Positions 1 through 64,000 of a DNA stretch of 64,000 bases are shown one piece after another. Made by a program: the position numbers and the translations under genes. Every line of letters begins with the position of its first letter. Position 1 is the stretch's first letter. Source of the stretch: Pipra filicauda (lineage: Eukaryota > Chordata > Aves > Passeriformes > Pipridae); contig NW_024104510.1 of NCBI RefSeq assembly GCF_003945595.2, positions 310,001 through 374,000 of the forward strand, given 5' to 3'. The notes under the pieces are model-generated. The model was not told where the DNA came from. It saw only the letters and a program-made list of their open reading frames with translations, and did no database searches.

Positions 1-3000
1 ACTTATTATGGACAAAGATTACCTGTTCACTGAACTGGGATTTTTCTTTTCAGCCAATTTCATCCCAAATGGCACCTTCACCTGTTTTGTTTTTTGGGCT
101 TTTTTTAAGACTGGGTTGTGAATGAGGCATTCAAAATCCAGTCTCTACCCCTGCATAATACAGGTCAGAGTTTAGTGCCCGTGAACCATCCTCTGAATTG
201 CCTGAGGAGTGACAAATAATTTTTAGAAGGATGACCATCCATCATGACAAGACACTCTGGACACAGTGTCCAGATGGTTAATTCTTCACATTCAGTGGAA
301 AAAGAGGACATGCACATATTCCAATATCTAAGATGCATCTCTAGAGCTTTCATTTGCAAATTCTGGCTCTCTACATCTCCAATGAAGAGTTATGTGCTCC
401 CCTGCCATGCTCATGCACCAGATCAGATTACCTTTTCCCCTTCTCTTCACTACAGCACTACCTTGTACTTCTTAAACTCCTTCCCTCCCTGGGAAGTTAA
501 CAACCTCTTGATTTAACAGTTCTTTTGTAAGGTCTTGGAGGATGAAAGACAAGGGGTAGGTACCATTTTTAAGGCAATCATTGTAGGGACCAAAAGGGAG
601 TTTGTTAAAGGCAAAATAGGTCAAAGAATTTACTAAAACTATCACTGCAGGAAATTGATTTCCATTTCAAAAGATGGAAGTCCTGACTTCTGCCTGTTCT
701 GTTGTGTCCAAGCTGTTGATTTGTGCTGCATGTTCCTGCCCAGGCTGTGTGTGAGGGTGCTCAGTTCTTGGCTCTGCCTATGGCTCCTGAGTCCTGTGTT
801 CCCATCACCTCCCTGGACCTCTTTGAATCCAAGCCCAGAATTAGGTAAGACAGGGTAGGTAAAAAACCCAAGGCACCCAGACATTTTGTAGTTTGGCCAT
901 TGATAATTTTTTTAGGCTTTAACTATTGATATGTCAAAAATAAAAGCTTTTGCCTGCTTGGGCATAGAATTCTGACAAGTCTTCGTAGTTGGGAGGCAGC
1001 TTAGAGACAAACACTGTGCAGTGAAAGCAATTATGATGGTTTTCATTAAAACAAAGCTTGTTTTCCCTTTTTGACTAACTCCAGGGTTTTTAGACACATA
1101 AGTAATAGTGGCTGCTAGGCTTAAGTGGCACCAGTTATTTGAGTGCTAAAGTTTAATAAACTGACGGTGTTTAATTTCATTTGATTGAAAACCCACAATA
1201 GAGCAGTTTTTTTTATTTTATTTCACTCCACAGTCACTTAGCATGGCATTTGGTGCTTGAAAGACGGGAAGTCTTCAGGGTTTGGATTCAGCAGGCTGCA
1301 TTTCTTATGCACCTTCATATTCAAGAAAAAGTTTGGAAGCTTATGTGGAGTTAATAGGGAGAATTGTATTCCCTTGCCAGCTAGGATTTACTGCTGTCTG
1401 CTGCATAGATTGATAAACCCAGTTGTATCTAGTGAGGCATTCTTTCCTGGGAGTGATGTTAGACTTTATCAGTTATTTCTCACCGTATTACAATTGCTAA
1501 CTTGGATAACTTTCATGAAAGATCAGTCTGCAAATGTATCTTATTCCTCTTTAATTTTTACTCTTGAAAGGTGGTTTCTTCAGATAACGCAATCAGTATA
1601 TCAGCAATATTTCATCTTTCCAGCTTAGTGTTGGACTCTCCCCAGTACAGTCTACGCTGCTTAATAAGAGAAATTGCCAGATTGACTGGAAAATGTAACT
1701 TTAATAACATCATTTCAGGCACTAGAATCATTGAGAAATAATAATTTCATTGAGTTGGTTTCTGCACTGTTCTTGTCTCTCATGCACAAAATTACTGTGA
1801 GTGCTCTGTGTGTGTCTGTGCCTGCAAATGACCTGCAAGGGGATGAGGCACTGCGTGGATTCCCCTGCCAGCAGGTCATTCAGAAATATAAACTGACGAA
1901 GCTGCCTGAAAATGCCTGGATGGGTGAGAGGGATTGCTGGAAGTCTCTATCCCTTTCTCTCTTTCTTTTTATCCTTTAATACTAGAAATTGAAATTGCTG
2001 GGGAGCACTTAAGAAAAGTGAACTGGAGAGGGCTCACTGAGTGAAAAGGGATGTTCTTGGTGTGGATGTTTTTAGAGGATTCTTTGGAAGAGATGGATAA
2101 AAGTGAAGATGCTTGGGTTTTCTTTGGGAAAAGCTGTTTGTGCTGAAGACCCAGCCTATGCAATGCTTCAAGAAGCTCTTAATAAACCTGACTTCATGCA
2201 CAAAAGCATATCCTCACCAGAATGGGGAAAGAGTCATCCTTGATACTTTTAAATTAAAGAAATGAAATCACAGGCTACTTCAGAAAAACAACATAAGCTC
2301 CTCTGGTTTACACAACAGCTCTTTGCTTTGCTGAGAGAAATAATCTGAGTTTTTTCTACTCAAGACACATTTTTACTGAAAGTTATAAGACTATAATCTT
2401 CTTTTAAGCTGCTATCTTTCCCCCCAAGGTTGATGGATATTGGCCACTGAGTTCCAGAGGTGCAACAGGACAGTAGATGGATGGATATACACACAGCAGG
2501 TGAAGTTAATTTTTGCAGGAAACCAGGGAAAAAAAAAGAGAAACTAGGTTTAATAAAAAATTCTACTTACTTTTTCAAGTATTTATTCTTCCACCTCTTA
2601 GTACAGCTCGAGTGGAAATTTTGAACTGCTTCCAGGTCCTCTATCACACACTCCCTCAGATGTGCTTAGATAAATAAAGTTACTCTGTACTGGCTTCCAA
2701 AGCAATAAAGGGGACAAAAAATACATTGTAGTGATGGCTCTGGTGTATAAAAGATGTGACTGTAATGGCAGGTTGACTGCAGATTCTTAAATCGTGTTTT
2801 TTTCTTTTATTCCCTTTTATGCCTTTTTATGGAATGCCATGTATTCAGTGAAAGCATGAGGAGTACCAGATGTTGGCACTGCAAGCTGGGTCCAGCATTT
2901 ATTCTTATCAGATGGGACTTGGATCAGTCCTTAGGAGGTGTTAATATCCTGTGAAAGTCGATGTGGGTTAAATCTCTCCAAAGCCTGGCTTCTCTGCAGA

Positions 3001-6000
3001 GACAACTTAAATGGGCTTTGTGCACATACACACTGAAGTAGATCATCTACTTGTTTACTAAATGCAGAAACTCTTCTCACATCTTCATGAGAAGTAGGAA
3101 TCTTCTTTCATAAGTGTATTGTACCTGCTTAGAGCTTGCAGGGGGTAAGAAATAAGCTCTGGTATCCCTTGGAAGCCAACCTGCTTGGCAACAGGTACAT
3201 GTTCTGGCTCATATCTTGCTCCCATAAAGGCTACTGCTATGCAAATAACTATCTACAGCATTTCAGTTGAAAATGATTGCTTGAAACAAATTATTCCTCT
3301 AAAAGTAATTTTGGTTTCTTATTAAAAAGAAAAAAACCCAAAAGAATAAAGCACGGATTTTCTGTTGAACAATAGGCTATTATATCTTTCATAGATCTGA
3401 TTCCTGTGAATAAAGCAGCAGGTGGTTATGAAATTATACATGCCTGAGAAGGGTTGGTAGGTGAATGAATATAGTCTTTAGAGGAAAAGGAGAGACGTGG
3501 TGGGTGTGGGGAGATGAATTTCATGCTGTGTCTATCAAGGCGAAGAAATTAAGAAGCACAACTTCCTCTTGGAAAGACCTCAAAGTTTGGACTAGTTCTT
3601 CCTGGCTCGGATGCCAGGAGCAACAGCTGCACAAATGGATGGAGGAGCTGCCACAACAACCTCTGATAGCACAAGAAGCTGCAGTCAGTGGAGCACGTTC
3701 CTAGCCTGGGGTTGGGGGTGCAGCATCATTGCAGTAGGGCTGGCACAGGGACTGGCAGCAGGTTGATAATGCTTTTTCCACCAGAATTATCTGGGAAAAT
3801 GGGAGAAAGCTCAGTCACCATCTTTGGGGTGAGGACTTAATTTCCAGCAAGTGTGGTTGTTGTATGTTTTGCCTGTTTTCTCTGGGTGTTCACTCAGAAA
3901 TTTGTGATAAGAAAAGTTAAGAGGAAACATTTCCCCAAGTTCTCATTTGTCTCTGAGTACCTCCTGTGTATGTGCTGGGAGGGGATTTGTTGCCAGTAAA
4001 GGGACAAATATGAGACTCTTCTTCGCAACAGGCAGCCTCTGCCATTTGTACTAGATTTGTTGATACATGTATTTATGAAATTAGGGAGAAGCTGCTCCTA
4101 AAATAACTTGGTTTGTTCCAGTCTGAGCTTGCTGGTAAAAGGGAAAATTTTTAATCTTTCTGGTGCAAAGGAAGGGAAAAAAATTTCAAAGCCCTGCTTG
4201 AGTCTGAGTTAGTGCTGTGACAGGATCACATGGGGGCTTTCCTGTGCTGATGGAGGGAGAAGATCTGTGATGAATACTGAGTTTTTCACTGGCATACTTC
4301 CAAGAGCCCCACCCCAACTCCTGGAGAATAAAAACCCAGGAAACACTGAGCCCTTTGAAGGTTGGGTTGTTTTTTTTTTCCTTTTGGATGCAACCAGCAA
4401 AAATCAGTGTGATGACAATGAAATTGTGCTGCAGAATCCTAAAGCAACAGGGACTTCTTTTTTTTTTTTTTCTTGTTCTAAGCACTTCACAGAAGCATGG
4501 CCTGTCTTGCCTAAGGATTTAGTGTAGTTGTTGCTCTATGCTTGGGCTAGTTTTATATAGGGCAGGATCATGCTTTAGCTCAACTTTTGTAGTATTCCAG
4601 GAAAAGTAGTCTGGAGATCACTGACGGATGTGTTTCATCCATTTGTTTGGGTTCTATTTATTTATTTTCTTTAATGATACAGAACCAAAGCAGTGCATTT
4701 CTAGAGATGGGAAAAGAACTGAGCATCTGTACTGGCCTTAGTGAACTCATGTACAAATTTCCGAGGGCCTAAGGAGCTGTGGATTTAGTTGAGCAGAAGG
4801 AAATTCAAGCCACCTGCTGAGGAAGGCTTGGGGAAGGTGGGATCCTTCGTGCAAACAGTCTCTTGCCTGAAGCAGAGACATGGGAGGAGCTCTTGCTGCA
4901 TAATTAAGCAGCTTCGGGAAATCATGCAATCTGCTCGTAACAACATTCAATGGGCTTTTTGTTTTCCTGTCCTCGCCTCTCTGGACCTACTTGTCTGGTG
5001 TTAAAGGCCACCACTGTGCCACTCTCGTGCAGAGCCGTCTCCGACCTGCTGCGGCGGCGCTGAAATAACCCAAACTGCCCTGGGGGGAGTGTGCTGGAGG
5101 GTCGGCTGTGTACAGCCTTGCAATCAAACCCAAATCCATTACTTGTGCATAAGTGCATAAGATGCCTCCGTGTGTGATGCCATGTGCAGTGCCAGCCCGG
5201 GGAGGGGTGAAAGGGTTGTGTCACATCCTCTGATGATGGTCCAGCCCCTGGCCAGGCCATGTCATTTGGGAGCTAAACACCAATCTGAGATTCAGAACAG
5301 ATATGAGTGGATATATCACTTTTCCCTTCCCCTCCTTCTAGTAATATCTAACTTTTTAAAGGTGATTAGGTGCCTAAAGATACAGTAGATGATTACAGTC
5401 TGTTTTTGAAGTACATGTCTGCATCTTCAGGCACTCAGAGATCTTTAAAACCCCAGGCTTTGGAGACTAGCTCCCAGGGCCACAGTTTGAATCATCACTA
5501 GCTGCCTGACCCACGCTCATGTACCCCTGACTGCTCTTTGCCTGACTACAGATAAATGCCTCCCTTGACTTACGAAAATAATTCTCCTCAAAATGGACCA
5601 AATCACACTTAGTTTTAGTCATTTGAATTTCTACTTCCAGCCTCGTGCTTTTATTCTAGCGAAAAATACTGTCTTGCCTTAGCACGAACAGCTTTTGGTT
5701 CTTAATGCTGGTTTAGTATTCATTTCTCTAAACAAGGAGTGCAATTACCCTATGGCAAAATAACTGTCTCCAACTGTCTTTTTTCCATTAAACAAATGGG
5801 AGGTTTTACCTCTTGGTCCTCCCATAAGATTAATGCACTTTCTCTGCGGGAACTGTCTTAAAGCGATCCAGGAATCTGAACAACTTGCAGACTTCAAGCC
5901 TAATTGCCACAGAATCTTATTTAGACAATGCTGATTTTCATTAAGAGGTGATCTCTGCTAATAACATAGACTAATAACTCTTCTAAATGAAAAAAAAACC

Positions 6001-6907
6001 CTTCCTATTTCCCCCTACAGGCAGGGATAATTAACTCCTAAATCAGTGCTCTTTCAGAAGAAGCTTTTTTTCCCCATTTTAACAGAGTTTGGCTCGACAC
6101 CTAACTGATGTCAGGAGATACTGGTTCCTGTGCTCACAGAGATAGTGGAGTTTGTCCTGACCTTCCTTTCTTCCTGGCCCTGATACTTCAGTTAAAGCAA
6201 GGAGATTTTTCCTACTCCCTCATCTTTCCAGGTTGTTTTTGGGGAACGAGATGGGGATTATCTCTTCTTTATTATCACTGTGCAGCATATGTACTACTGT
6301 ATGGCACTGCTGTTGCAGGGGAGGAGAGCTCAGAACCCTGTGTGAAGGTGTAGGGACTTGGGAGCTCTTCTCTCCCTGGTGTTAGTAAGCCACTGAAATA
6401 GCAAAAACTGTTGTCAAAGACTTACAGGAACTTTTCTGTGTTGTCACGGATTCCTATGGGATCAATATATGGAAAGGGGTGCACTCTCGGTTTTATTGAG
6501 GGTCTTATGTCCTTGGTGAGCTTTTCTGAAAGACCTAGAGCCAGCATTAACATTGCTACTTCAAAACCATCAATTACATAATCTTTTCTTTGGAAAATTT
6601 CCAACTCCCTTGGTGTGAGAGAAAAAGCTTGAAAAATACAACTCTAATAGCTCCAGCACTGATTGCTTGCAAAAAGAACCTGTGCAGGATTAAAAAAAAG
6701 AGTTATTTTCCCAATTTTAGGGAGTAAATAGATTCATGAATTTTCAGTGCTTGGGCTGGTGCTGCGATTTGGGCCGACTGAGCAATCAGGCTGGTTACCA
6801 GCCTCACCTCCCAACTGATGCTGTGCTAGGCAGGAGAAATAACTGAGAGCACAAAGAGAAGGAGTTCCTTGAAAAAGAAAAAAACCCAACAAAGTAACCC
6901 CTACCAC

Positions 6908-6932
6908 AAAAAAAAAAAAAAAAAAAAAAAAA
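6908..6932 (+). repeat. Poly(A) run, 25 A
   Basis: Uninterrupted run of 25 A just before the CpG cluster. No flanking target-site duplication or retroelement body was recognised, so it is called a simple homopolymer. Confidence 0.85.
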
Positions 6933-6984
6933 GAAGCTCATAAAACAGTGACTCCATTAATACCAGCTTGAGTGGCAGAGCAGG

Positions 6985-7300
6985 AAATCGGCTGCAAATG
7001 AACAAAGCGCCGCGCGGCAGGGGATGCTCATGCAAGCAAATGCCAATTCCCATTTCGGCAGGCGGCGTGTGGCAGCTCCCTTTCCTGTTCAAACACTTTA
7101 GCCAGATAATGAGTGAAAAAACCCAAACATTTTTCACATAATCAACTGAGTTTGGAAGGGAGAAGCAATAGAGGAAGGGGGGCTGTGGTGCTAATTACTT
7201 GCCGGCTGACGGGGCTGTCAGCGGAGCAGCGTGGGACGGGGCAGGGCGGGGAGCTGCTAATTGCCGGCAGCGGCTGTAGCTCGGGTCACTGCTCTTGACC
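6985..7300. promoter_or_regulatory. CpG cluster, candidate alternative promoter or enhancer
   Basis: Against a CpG-poor background this stretch holds about 17 CpG in two groups: around 6990-7075, including a CGCCGCGCG core, and around 7200-7290, with nine CpG in about 90 bp next to G-rich GGGGCAGGGCGGGG (an Sp1-type box). An octamer-like ATGCAAGCAAAT lies at about 7031. It sits about 2.8 kb upstream of W1. GRIP-family genes are known to use alternative N termini, so an internal promoter is plausible, but no first exon could be read from it. Confidence 0.3.
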
Positions 7301-10058
7301 ACTTGGCTGGTGGTGAAAGTTGTTGTTAACGCACAGGCAACCCGGTTACTTGCTGAACGGGAAGCCGAGGCATGTTTGCCAACAGCTGTTGGGGTAGGGA
7401 GGGAAACCAGTAGCGAACTGGGGTTTCATATCAACATTGATTGGGGTTGTGATGGGGAAATGAAGCACAGAAGGGTGCTGGTGGCTGTCTGGTCCAGGGC
7501 GGTGTGTTTCTGTGAAACAGATGGTTCACTGCTTTAGTTTGCCAGCAGATTATGGAGCTGGCTTTGAACCATCTTGCGTGGTTTCCCAGGAATGCAGGGA
7601 TCCCATCCGCAGCAGAACGTTGCTGCCTTGAGCGTGTTAGCTGGGGTCAGAGCTGTCAGCAGTGCTCTCAGGGGGAAGGCAGCTGCAGTTTCCAGTGGGA
7701 CCGAAGGCACACTGATGCTCCAGAGCCATTGAGAGGCTCCAGCCCAGGATGTCTCAGAGTGTATTGCAGGTGCCATTTGCGGAATTACCTCCAGTGCTGA
7801 AAAAGCAGCTTTGTGCTGGGCATCTTGAGTTTGGGGTTCCTCTTCCAATGTGCTGTTGCATTTGGGAAAGAAATAAAGGGAGGTTGTAGCTGTTGGGCTG
7901 AGCGATGTGGGCAGGGAGCAGTTAGATCAATATTGTCCTGCTCCTCCCCTGGGAAATGCCACCTTGCTTTATATTCCCAAGCTATCTGTGTTAATCTGAC
8001 TCTGCAGTTCTGCAAGGGGTGGGATGACAGAGAGAAGGTAAGGCAAGATATTAGGAAAAATCTTCTGGGCAGAGAAAATAAGGTGAACATGGCCAATGGT
8101 GGCAGAAATTGAAAGCTCTGAATTTGTAACACTATCAAACAGCTACTGAAGAAAAGCTGGTATAGTTTTTTTTTTTTTTTAATTGGATGCTGGAGCTAAA
8201 CTGTCCCAACTAAATTAAACTTCTTTCCAGAGTCATTAAGCCCAGATTAACCCTGACTCTGGCCTCCCCATCACCCAAGGAGCCATTGCTATAAAAATGC
8301 AAATTTCATGTTCAAGCCTTCTTCTCTCTGAGTGATTCCAGGCTGTACCAGCACCTGTCTGAAATCAGTGGCCCACCTTGGTGCTTGTTGTAACTCACCT
8401 GCTGCTTTCACTGTCAGCTTTGAGTAATGCTGCAAGATCTCCATGGTCAGGACAGTGCTGTTTTACCCTACCTGTTCTTCCTCTTTTTATTTTTTTTTTG
8501 AAAAGCACAGCTTTGTTCCCCTGTTTCACAGAGGTCTGAATGTCTGGGTACCAAAGTTAAAGTGCTTTGGGAGCAGTGGTTTGGCATAGTTTGGTGATGC
8601 TCCAGGCCAAGTGCTACTTCTTACTTCATTAGAAAGCTTCAATTTAGTGGTGATGAAAAAAACATTCAAAGTGGCACGTGAGGAGAGTCCAGGGCCTGGA
8701 TATCTACATTGTCCTTCTGTGGGCTGCAAAATTTGGGCTGAAAAACTAAATACTGTTTATTTTTCAGCTTTTTATGCTTGAAAGTGCAGAGTTGACCAAG
8801 TCAAAACTTTTCACTGAGTTTTATCAACTTGTGAAGTTACTTCAGCTGGGGCAACAAGAATTAACACTGGATAATTTTTTCTGTTTTTTTTTTTTCTTAA
8901 TTACTTTAGGTGGAAGCTTATTTCATTTTACTTTTAAAAAGTGTTCAAGCCCTTGGGCTTGAGCATGTGATTCAGTTTACAATATCATTTTCTGTTTGTG
9001 GGGGAAATGGGCTGCCAACAACTGAACATTTGGTTTGGCTCCTCTCTGTACACACCCCTGGAATGGGGCTGAACAAAAGTCATTCACTTTGTATAGAGCC
9101 AGACAAAAAACTTCTCTGTAACTTAAATATAACTTAAGGGCTGTGGACACGAATAAATGGATAAGGCTTTCAGTAACCCATATTTATACTGTCATGTATA
9201 AACCTTCACAGCTACTGAAAAATTTGGAATGGTAATCCAGGAATGTGGTCACTGAGAATGGGGGTTATTTGATACTACATGGTTACTGGAAATTCTTGAT
9301 TGAAAAAGCACCGGCTTTTTAGGAAATACCGTAAAAATAGACATTTTTAGGTGGATGGCAATGACATCTGTAGATCTCTGCAAATAAGATCTGTGATAAC
9401 TCTGTAGGAGTGTTCCAGTAGGAGAATACAAAGATATTTAGATACTTTAAATTTCAGCTTATGCTGGGTGGTGCATTTACAGTGCATAATACTATTCTCT
9501 CTTTGGCTTTTTTTTTTTTTTTAATCGCTTAAGAGAAGATGCTCTCTATGTTGTACAAAGGCTGGAACAGCAGCAGGAAAATGTGACTTTGAAATAATGG
9601 GATCTATAAGAATAGGCAATTTCATTCAAGTATAGTGATTTAGTGCCCCGTTAGTGTCCTGATGTATAACTCCATTTCCAAAGACTATAAGTTTCTTCAC
9701 AAGCATAATGACAGGCTTAAAACTTGAGACTAATGCCACAGCTTTCTCTGTCCTCAGCTCTTCCACATAATTGCAGGAGTAAGGGAATTTTGTTCTCTCC
9801 TAACAGATTAGTTCCAAGAAGAATAAATCAGATAATGTTATTGCCTTCTTGTTTCCTTCCCTCCCTCTCTATAAGATGGGATAGCCCACATGGTGCAGTG
9901 CAAAGCTGGGGCTGGGTGTTGTTTTTCCTTGCCTGAAGTCTGTGATACGGATGTGATCCCAATCCAAGTGTCACCAGGACAACTTTTTAAAGTGCTCTGG
10001 TTCAGTTGTTTGTGGCTTTTGGTACTAATTTCAGCTTCTGTGTTTGCTCTGCTCACAG

Positions 10059-63826
<53,768 letters not shown>

Positions 63827-64000
63827 GTAATAAATGCAAAATGCAGTTCTGGAGACTGGGACGGAGTGAATGAGTGGCTGAGAGGAAGAGAGAAGTGAGA
63901 CCCATCCATGACAGCACTAACTTTAATGAAAGGTAATAGTTAGCCAACTAGGTGAGCTCTTAGCCACCAAGCACTCAATGAGACCTGTGTTTTATAACTA
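63827..64000 (+). other. Start of the intron inside PDZ7
   Basis: Begins GTAATA directly after the glutamine codon of VLQ. The remaining PDZ7 exon or exons and the stop codon are not in the window. Confidence 0.85.

Larger units (their letters stand above)
1..10058 (+). other. Upstream intron or 5' region of GRIP2
   Basis: Ten kilobases without a recognisable coding exon. The exon that should precede W1 must end with G (to complete a GAC codon at the W1 junction); no convincing ATG-bearing exon with such a donor was found, so this is most likely first-intron sequence. It contains a 25-A run (6908-6932), T runs (8166-8180, 9508-9522), and a CpG cluster at about 6985-7300. The open frames here are short and look like chance. 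Confidence 0.6.

Noticed and set aside
4789..5004. Possible first exon of GRIP2 or a small gene on the plus strand
   Set aside because: The 71-codon frame has no resemblance to GRIP N termini and no donor in the phase required by W1.
8034..8080. Faint likeness to a CR1 internal motif (GATATTAGGAAAAATCTTCT)
   Set aside because: Only about 20 bases match and no other CR1 motifs lie in order around it.

Overview
This window is vertebrate nuclear DNA, most likely avian. Genes are split by GT-AG introns and the intergenic-type sequence is AT-rich and CpG-poor. Two CR1-type LINE 3' ends (about 22.9-23.3 kb and 41.2-41.3 kb) carry the short direct-repeat tail (ATTCTRTGAT type) typical of birds and other sauropsids, and I see no Alu, B1 or L1 sequence.

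Almost everything belongs to one plus-strand gene, which I recognise as GRIP2 (glutamate receptor-interacting protein 2, also called ABP), a multi-PDZ scaffold for AMPA receptors. I could place 22 coding exons, called W1 to W22 here, between 10059 and 63826. They join in one continuous reading frame of 3017 nt, about 1005 complete codons. Both ends are missing: the first coding exon or exons lie upstream or were not recognised, and the second half of PDZ7 with the C terminus and 3' UTR lies beyond the window. GRIP2 is preferred over GRIP1 because of paralog-specific segments recalled from the family, such as VEYD-type PDZ2 ends, the WDPC..PGHC linker, [15 protein letters not shown], and EALEDLE.CGQSELL.

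Layout: 1-10058 is a long upstream intron or 5' region with a CpG cluster near 7.0-7.3 kb. W1 (10.1 kb) encodes the N-terminal tail. PDZ1 is W2-W3 (13.3-14.4 kb), PDZ2 is W4-W6 (17.2-18.5 kb) and PDZ3 is W7-W8 (22.3-23.8 kb). A Cys/His- and Ser-rich linker is W9-W10 (27.7-28.6 kb). PDZ4 is W11-W12 (28.9-34.6 kb), PDZ5 is W13-W15 (35.3-44.7 kb) and PDZ6 is W16-W17 (45.0-49.7 kb). The long C-terminal linker is W18-W21 (51.9-62.0 kb), and the first half of PDZ7 is W22 (63.7 kb).

Main points of interest: (1) a candidate alternative last exon at 56154-56370. It is in the right splice phase after W19, has a strong pyrimidine tract, a 71-codon open frame and a downstream AATAAA with a GT repeat, and would give a six-PDZ isoform without PDZ7. 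(2) A perfect 23-bp tandem duplication lies across the W1 donor site and creates two splice donors, the second of which would frameshift. (3) The intron phases are strikingly modular and indicate that PDZ1-3 and PDZ4-6 arose by duplication of a three-domain block. (4) PDZ4 exon W12 is exceptionally CpG-dense. I see no RNA gene, CRISPR array or second protein-coding gene.
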